Below, in pieces: positions 5,038 to 9,550 of a stretch of 9,550 nucleotides of DNA. Made by a program: the position numbers and the translations under genes. Every line of letters begins with the position of its first letter. Positions within the stretch are counted from its first letter, which is position 1. This DNA is from CAZSGN01 sp964606415 (lineage in GTDB: Bacteria; Bacteroidota; Bacteroidia; Bacteroidales; JBBRXJ01): assembly GCA_964606415.1 (NCBI GenBank), contig CAZSGN010000094.1:1-9550 (forward strand), in the 5' to 3' direction. The notes beneath the pieces are model-generated. The model was not told the origin of the DNA and made no database searches. It worked only from the letters and a program-made list of their open reading frames with translations.

Positions 5038-6786
5038 ATGTATTCAAATTTTGCAAATTATAAAGTTAAAATCAGACCAACTCCTTTCAATGGAAAAAGT
5101 GGCGTACACTCCAAATCAACTGCTGCCATTAGCTTTTATTCTGAAAACAAAAAGGAAATTGATTACATCGAATTGGCTTTTATAACAACAGAAGAAATTT
5201 ATTATAAAATAGATAATGGCGAGGATATTATTCTTGATGAGTGTTATATTGAAAACTTCTCACTGAATGATTATAGAAAATCAAGAAAATTAACGGATGA
5301 AACAATGATTGATCTGAATAATTTTAGTTCAATAGGCACTTTCTATGATTCGAGACACGAAACGGATTTTTCATACGCTAATTTTTTAAATCATCAATTA
5401 TCCTTTAACCAAAGTATTTTTATTAATGGCCAGGTTAATTTCCACAAAGCAAAATTTAATGATGGAATAAAAAACTTTATAAATATTATTTTTAAAAATG
5501 GCCATGTGGATTTCTCAAATGTAGATTTTGGCTCAGGGAAAGTCGATTTTAAAAACACCATCTTCTGTGCAGGTGATAAAGATTTCAAGCATGCAAATTT
5601 TGGCTCAGGTGATATTTCATTTGTAAACACAGAATTTGGTAAAGGAAACGTTTATTTTATAAACACAAATTTTTGCGAGGGAAATGTTTCATTTAAAGTA
5701 GCCCGTTTTAACACCGGAGATGTTAATTTTCAGTTTGCACATTTTAAAAAAGGAGACATTTCTTTTGAAAAAACAGAATTTGGAGAAGGGAAAGTAGATT
5801 TTAGAAAAGTTGAATTTGACGAAGGAAAAGTAAACTTTAACCGATCTAAATTTGGCAAGGGAGAGATCGCCTTTGATGGAAGTCAACTAATCCTGAGCAG
5901 GATGACATTTAAAAAATCACATTTGGGAAGTGGCGTTCTAACTTTTGAAGAAGCTGAATATGGTGATTCAGAAGTTTTATTTGATGATACAGATTTTGGT
6001 GATTGCAATGTTTATTTTGGGAAATCTCTATTTAATAAATTATCCCTGACATCATGTCAAATTAACAAGCACATTGATTTCAAAGTATCAAAATGTAATT
6101 ACCTTAATTTATCTGATACAATTGTACGAGATATAATCGATTTTTCATCATATAACCATACGGTTAACATAAGCTGTCTTAACATTGCAGGAATGCGTTT
6201 AATTGGACAAATTTATATTGACTGGTTCGATAATAATTTAAAAAACATCATCACTAAACAGGTAGAAACAAATGATATACAAAAAGCAGAACAATTCAGA
6301 ATTCTAAAAGAAAATTTTAGCCGCATCGGAAATTATAAATACGAAGATCTGGCATATATTCAGTTTAAAAGATACGAGCAAAAGGATCATCTTAATACTA
6401 TTTTAAACTCATCCAGAATAAATTTAATAACAAAATATCCTTTTCATCTTTTTAAATGGATTGTTGTTGATAAAATGGGGTTGTATGCAACCTCTCCTGC
6501 CAGAGTACTTAGAAGTGTTTTCATTGTATATTTATCTTTTAGCTTTTTACACATCACCTGCCCCTACATTATGAATACAGCTATTAGTTGTATTCATCCC
6601 GAATCAAGCTTTATAATGAGAGTATTAGACACCCTTTATTATAGCCTTATCACTTTTTCAACAGTAGGTTATGGAGATTGTACTCCAACCGGCTTTTTAA
6701 AGTTCATAGCATCCATTGAAGGATTTATAGGCCCGTTCATGCTGTCTTATTTCACTGTTGCCTTTGTGAGAAAAATACTCAGATAA
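5038..6786 (+). CDS. Potassium channel-like protein with N-terminal 12-residue repeat (pentapeptide-like) solenoid
   Basis: 582 residues in four parts. Residues 1-106 hold an N-terminal segment without a recognised domain. Residues 107-334 hold 19 consecutive repeats of exactly 12 residues, consensus G-x-[VI]-x-F-x-x-x-x-F-x-x (for example GHVDFSNVDFGS, GDISFEKTEFGE), resembling the F-centred pentapeptide-repeat beta-helices. Residues 335 to about 395 continue as irregular pentapeptide-like coils. A charged helical linker (about 410-450, AEQFRILKENFSRIGNYKYEDLAYIQFKRYE) leads to the motif YATSPARVLRSV and membrane helix 1 (about 490-512). The pore helix is followed by selectivity filter TVGYGD (542-547) and membrane helix 2 (about 553-578). 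The pore is a two-helix Ion_trans_2 type, so four subunits should form a K+-selective channel, with the repeat solenoid in the cytoplasm as a likely gating or scaffold domain (inference). Ligand is unknown. No transporter partner is adjacent. Start ATG at 5038 follows a purine-rich stretch. Confidence 0.88.
   Translation: MYSNFANYKVKIRPTPFNGKSGVHSKSTAAISFYSENKKEIDYIELAFITTEEIYYKIDNGEDIILDECYIENFSLNDYRKSRKLTDETMIDLNNFSSIGTFYDSRHETDFSYANFLNHQLSFNQSIFINGQVNFHKAKFNDGIKNFINIIFKNGHVDFSNVDFGSGKVDFKNTIFCAGDKDFKHANFGSGDISFVNTEFGKGNVYFINTNFCEGNVSFKVARFNTGDVNFQFAHFKKGDISFEKTEFGEGKVDFRKVEFDEGKVNFNRSKFGKGEIAFDGSQLILSRMTFKKSHLGSGVLTFEEAEYGDSEVLFDDTDFGDCNVYFGKSLFNKLSLTSCQINKHIDFKVSKCNYLNLSDTIVRDIIDFSSYNHTVNISCLNIAGMRLIGQIYIDWFDNNLKNIITKQVETNDIQKAEQFRILKENFSRIGNYKYEDLAYIQFKRYEQKDHLNTILNSSRINLITKYPFHLFKWIVVDKMGLYATSPARVLRSVFIVYLSFSFLHITCPYIMNTAISCIHPESSFIMRVLDTLYYSLITFSTVGYGDCTPTGFLKFIASIEGFIGPFMLSYFTVAFVRKILR
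5356..6039 (+). repeat. 19 tandem 36-bp coding repeats (12 residues each), no indels
   Basis: The repeat block of the channel protein. Counting from HETDFSYANFLN to CNVYFGKSLFNK, every unit is 12 residues. Column 5 is Phe in 19 of 19 units, column 10 is Phe in 16 of 19 (Leu or Tyr otherwise), and column 1 is Gly in 14 of 19. At the DNA level the units are strongly diverged, so the period is kept by selection on the protein and not by recent duplication. Confidence 0.9.
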
Positions 6787-7035
6787 GATTTATATACTAA
6801 AAATTATTCAAATTAATCTTTAATCTTTTTACCGTTTTTTATACGGTTACTAATTACTGCTCTAATTGTATAAAATTATAATTGGTGTTCATATCTTATC
6901 ATTATAATGCTGATTAAGAATCACAAGAAACAAAAATTTAATTCAATATAATATTGTTATTCCCAATTAATATCATTTATTTTAATTTTAAGGAACATTA
7001 ACTCATAAACAGATAAAATAGTTAAACACATCATA
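6787..7035. other. AT-rich gap without a recognised signal
   Basis: 249 bases between two plus-strand genes. ACCGT and ACGGT (around 6831-6847) can form a 5-bp hairpin over a 7-base loop, but no T-run follows, so it is not a good terminator. No exact TAnnTTTG element was found before the gene at 7036; near matches ending in ATTG exist. No coding frame is apparent. Confidence 0.3.
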
Positions 7036-9096
7036 ATGAAACCGCTCCGCCTCATTTTTTTTATGCTTTTAGCATTAATATCATTGAATAACTGCAAAAA
7101 ATTTGAAGGTCCTTCCTGGGAGAGTCAATTATTGGCACCACTTTTTAAAACCACCCTACAGATCGAAGATATTATACGGGATAGCAGCATCACCAGCAGA
7201 AATGATTCTATTTATCTGATATTCAGAAAAGAACTATCCGAACTAACAATGGATTCTGTGATCTCGCTTAATGTTGACCCCTATTTAAAAAACGTAAAAT
7301 TAGACTCCATACACTTAGGAGATCAAAACATTCATCAAGCAATTAGAATGGAAGAGGTGCTTGATGACGCAGGCCTAACCGTCGAAGATGGCGAAAAAGT
7401 CCCCTTCCCTAACCTTATATTCCCTATCACAGGTCTTTCTGTTGGCCCGGATACCGTTGACGGCTCCGAATATTTTCAATACATTCACCTTAAAGAAGGA
7501 ATATTAGAACTATCAATAGACAACGGCTTTCCGGTCTCCATTAAAAACATCACCTATACGCTTCACCTGAGTGAAACAGACTCTATACAACGTTCCTTCC
7601 CCGATATCATGCCTTACACAACTGAAGTAGATACCGTTAACCTGCAAGGCAGAGAAGTAAAAGGGGAAATCCGGTTTAAAATTGATTTTGATCTTGACTA
7701 TGAAGGTGGCGATGTAGTTGTAAATTATGATGACTCTATCGCTATTGATGTGTCTATCAAAGATATGCGCATCCATTCAGCAACAGCCTTTTTCCCGGCC
7801 CAGCAAATTATCTATAACGAAGAAGTCAATTATCTTGAAGGGATGAATGATGTTGAACTGACCGAAGGAACCATTCAACAAGGCAGGTTAAGAATTCGGG
7901 TGATTAGCACCATTGAGGAAGAAACATTTTTTACCTACAGCATTCCTGGAGCCAAATTAAATAATGTGCCTTTCAAAGAAGAAATACCCGTTGCAGCAGC
8001 GCCTCCGGGTGGAAAAATAGAAAAAGAATTCTGGTATGATTTTGATGGGTATGTATTTGATTTTACAGGTTTTGGTGATACAGTAAATGCATTCTACAGT
8101 GAAATAACCGGGCGCATTGACTCAACAGAAACCCAGGTGAACCTTACGCTTGAAGATAGTGTTGATGTCATTGTCGAAGTGGTAGACCTCGTCCCTGAAG
8201 TAGTCTGGGGATACATGGGGCAGTCTGTTTTCGATATTGGTCCGGACACCATTGCATTTGATGTTTTTGAATCTTTTAATCTGGATAGCTTAAGCATAAC
8301 AAAAAGTAGAATGCGTTTTGGCATTGAAAATCACTTAGGCACAGAAGGCGCCATTTTCTTACAAGACATTTGTGCTCATAACAATCTTGATGACCGTAAG
8401 ATATGTCTTAACCAGCAAGAGCTTCCGGATTCCTTTTTTATCGAGAGCGCCACCTGGCAGGGAGATGTTGTTCCTAAAACATCATTTTTTACTATTAATG
8501 AACAAAATGCCAACACAAATGAAATGATCGGCCTGCTCCCAAACCAATTCAGCTATCGTCTACAAATCAAAACAAACCCTGAGGGCAACCATGGCAATTA
8601 TACTGATTTTGCCAAATCAAAAAACCAGATCAAACCATTCATTGATATTGAAGTGCCATTTATGACAGAAATAGCCAACATCCATTTAACCGACACCTTT
8701 GACCTCGAGCTGCCAGGCAACAAAAGGACAGATCAAATCCAGGAAGGTAAAATCAACTTTCACATAGAAAACCAATTCCCCATAGAAGCCCACATTGCCC
8801 TTTGCCTGATTGGTGAAGACAAAGTATTACTGGATTCCCTTACATCGTCAAAGAATATATCCGCTGGTAAAATTGAATCAACCAGCGAAATGGTTTTGCA
8901 AGCAGAAAGCAGCATTATCTCATTTAACATTAACAAAGAAGTTGCTGCTCATCTGCGTTCAACAAAACAATTGAGCTTTCACATTCATTTCTCCACCATT
9001 CCCGAAGGAAAATCACTCCAGTTCTATGATCATTACCACATGGATATTAAAACAACAGGCAACTTTACCTATTTAACAAAAGGCCCCGGACAATGA
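7036..9096 (+). CDS. Large Bacteroidota lipoprotein of unknown function
   Basis: 686 residues. An N-terminal signal (MKPLRLIFFMLLALISLNN) ends in a lipobox-like LNNC with Cys20, followed by KKFEGPSWESQLLAPLFKTT. The opening W-x4-L-x-P-L pattern after the Cys is common in a family of uncharacterised Bacteroidota lipoproteins. The mature part is rich in beta-type segments with many Asp/Glu/Thr and few Cys, with no enzyme motif. A conserved-looking central stretch is VVWGYMGQSVFDIG (around 389-402), followed by a segment that reads like an amphipathic beta region (FDVFESFNLDSLSI). There is no acidic-Lys export signal after Cys20 as clear as in the lipoprotein at 3984-4439, so it may face the periplasm (inference). 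Its stop overlaps the start of the next gene (ATGA at 9093-9096), so the two are translationally coupled and probably work together at the outer membrane. Confidence 0.75.
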   Translation: MKPLRLIFFMLLALISLNNCKKFEGPSWESQLLAPLFKTTLQIEDIIRDSSITSRNDSIYLIFRKELSELTMDSVISLNVDPYLKNVKLDSIHLGDQNIHQAIRMEEVLDDAGLTVEDGEKVPFPNLIFPITGLSVGPDTVDGSEYFQYIHLKEGILELSIDNGFPVSIKNITYTLHLSETDSIQRSFPDIMPYTTEVDTVNLQGREVKGEIRFKIDFDLDYEGGDVVVNYDDSIAIDVSIKDMRIHSATAFFPAQQIIYNEEVNYLEGMNDVELTEGTIQQGRLRIRVISTIEEETFFTYSIPGAKLNNVPFKEEIPVAAAPPGGKIEKEFWYDFDGYVFDFTGFGDTVNAFYSEITGRIDSTETQVNLTLEDSVDVIVEVVDLVPEVVWGYMGQSVFDIGPDTIAFDVFESFNLDSLSITKSRMRFGIENHLGTEGAIFLQDICAHNNLDDRKICLNQQELPDSFFIESATWQGDVVPKTSFFTINEQNANTNEMIGLLPNQFSYRLQIKTNPEGNHGNYTDFAKSKNQIKPFIDIEVPFMTEIANIHLTDTFDLELPGNKRTDQIQEGKINFHIENQFPIEAHIALCLIGEDKVLLDSLTSSKNISAGKIESTSEMVLQAESSIISFNINKEVAAHLRSTKQLSFHIHFSTIPEGKSLQFYDHYHMDIKTTGNFTYLTKGPGQ

Positions 9097-9550
9097 GACT
9101 TTATTTATTCATTCTTTTTCTGATAGTCTATTTCTTTCCTTTAAAAAGTCAGATTATTAATCATCGCATACATACCGATCACTTTTCACTTTCCAGTCAG
9201 TCCATTCAGTTCGATGCCGGTTATCATATCAACGCCAATTTTCTTAGCAATAAACACATTTACCAGTCAATTACCGGGGGGCATTTATCAAAGGAGGATA
9301 TTAGTAACATCACAAACAACCTTAAAAAACAAAATTCATTCGGAGGTCATTTATACTCCGGAATAAAAGCCCATATACAACATTCATACATCCCGGAAAT
9401 ACAATGGTTAATAGCCATAGAAACTACAGACTACCTGTCAGGCTCATTTAACCGCCAGTCTTTACAGTTATTGCTCAAAGGAAACAACCAGTTTACTGGT
9501 GAGCAGATCAAAATAAGCCCCATAAGCTTGCAATACCAAAGTTACCAAAA
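9093..9550 (+). CDS. Secreted, probably outer-membrane beta-barrel protein, 3'-truncated by window edge
   Basis: The ATG at 9093 overlaps the stop of the upstream lipoprotein gene (ATGA), and the frame stays open for 152 codons to the window end. The first 20 residues (MRLYLFILFLIVYFFPLKSQ) are a signal peptide, with cleavage likely near the SQ. The mature part has short alternating strands with aromatic residues (SIQFDAGYHINANFLSN, FGGHLYSGIKAHIQHSYI, IQWLIAIETTDYLSGSF), as expected for an outer-membrane barrel. It resembles uncharacterised Bacteroidota outer-membrane proteins annotated as DUF5723, often next to such lipoproteins, but I am recalling this and cannot confirm it. Tight coupling suggests one envelope complex. 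Confidence 0.7.
   Translation, partial: MRLYLFILFLIVYFFPLKSQIINHRIHTDHFSLSSQSIQFDAGYHINANFLSNKHIYQSITGGHLSKEDISNITNNLKKQNSFGGHLYSGIKAHIQHSYIPEIQWLIAIETTDYLSGSFNRQSLQLLLKGNNQFTGEQIKISPISLQYQSYQ

Noticed and set aside
5394..5886. Minus-strand Phe/Lys-rich frames opposite the channel repeats
   Set aside because: They are antisense shadows of the 36-bp repeat; their periodic composition follows from the coding strand.

Overview
The window is low-GC, AT-rich bacterial DNA that reads as Bacteroidota (Bacteroidales/Marinilabiliales-like). Three things point there. Short TAnnTTTG promoter elements stand in place of sigma70 boxes. Good Shine-Dalgarno sequences are mostly lacking. The protein content is also typical: an SPFH/prohibitin protein, a SirB1-type protein with the Bacteroidota N-terminal extension, lipoproteins (one with a surface-export-like CEKDDD start), and a lipoprotein followed by a putative outer-membrane protein. 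The assignment is inference from content, not from a marker gene.

Layout. (1) 1-1286, plus: the 3' part of a hybrid sensor histidine kinase. The reading frame is open to the left edge, so the ATG at 60 is internal and a PAS-like sensor lies upstream. (2) 1328-2206, minus, convergent with it: a SirB1/transglutaminase-like protein. (3) 2219-2755: a 537-base gap with divergent promoter elements, a decayed repeat patch, a 43-codon small ORF and an 11-bp inverted repeat around that ORF. (4) 2756-3568, plus: an SPFH/prohibitin-family membrane protein. (5) 3569-3983: a gap with short hairpins and, on minus, a 43-codon hydrophobic reading frame that looks coding but has no normal start. (6) 3984-4439, minus: a small lipoprotein with a well-placed promoter and a 12-bp palindrome in its spacer. 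(7) 4440-5037: a gap with a 60-base imperfect inverted repeat. (8) 5038-6786, plus: a 582-residue K+ channel-like protein whose N-terminal half is 19 ungapped 12-residue repeats. (9) 7036-9096 and 9093-9550, plus: a large lipoprotein overlapping by ATGA a secreted, probably outer-membrane protein that runs off the right edge.

How the genes fit. Most are single transcription units without an obvious common pathway, so this looks like ordinary chromosome rather than a defence island or mobile element. The only clear operon is the final ATGA-coupled envelope pair. The most distinctive item is the repeat-helix/K+ channel fusion: a regular solenoid of G-x-[VI]-x-F-x4-F-x-x units joined by a helical linker to a two-helix pore with the canonical TVGYGD filter. 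No transposase, CRISPR, tRNA or rRNA was seen.
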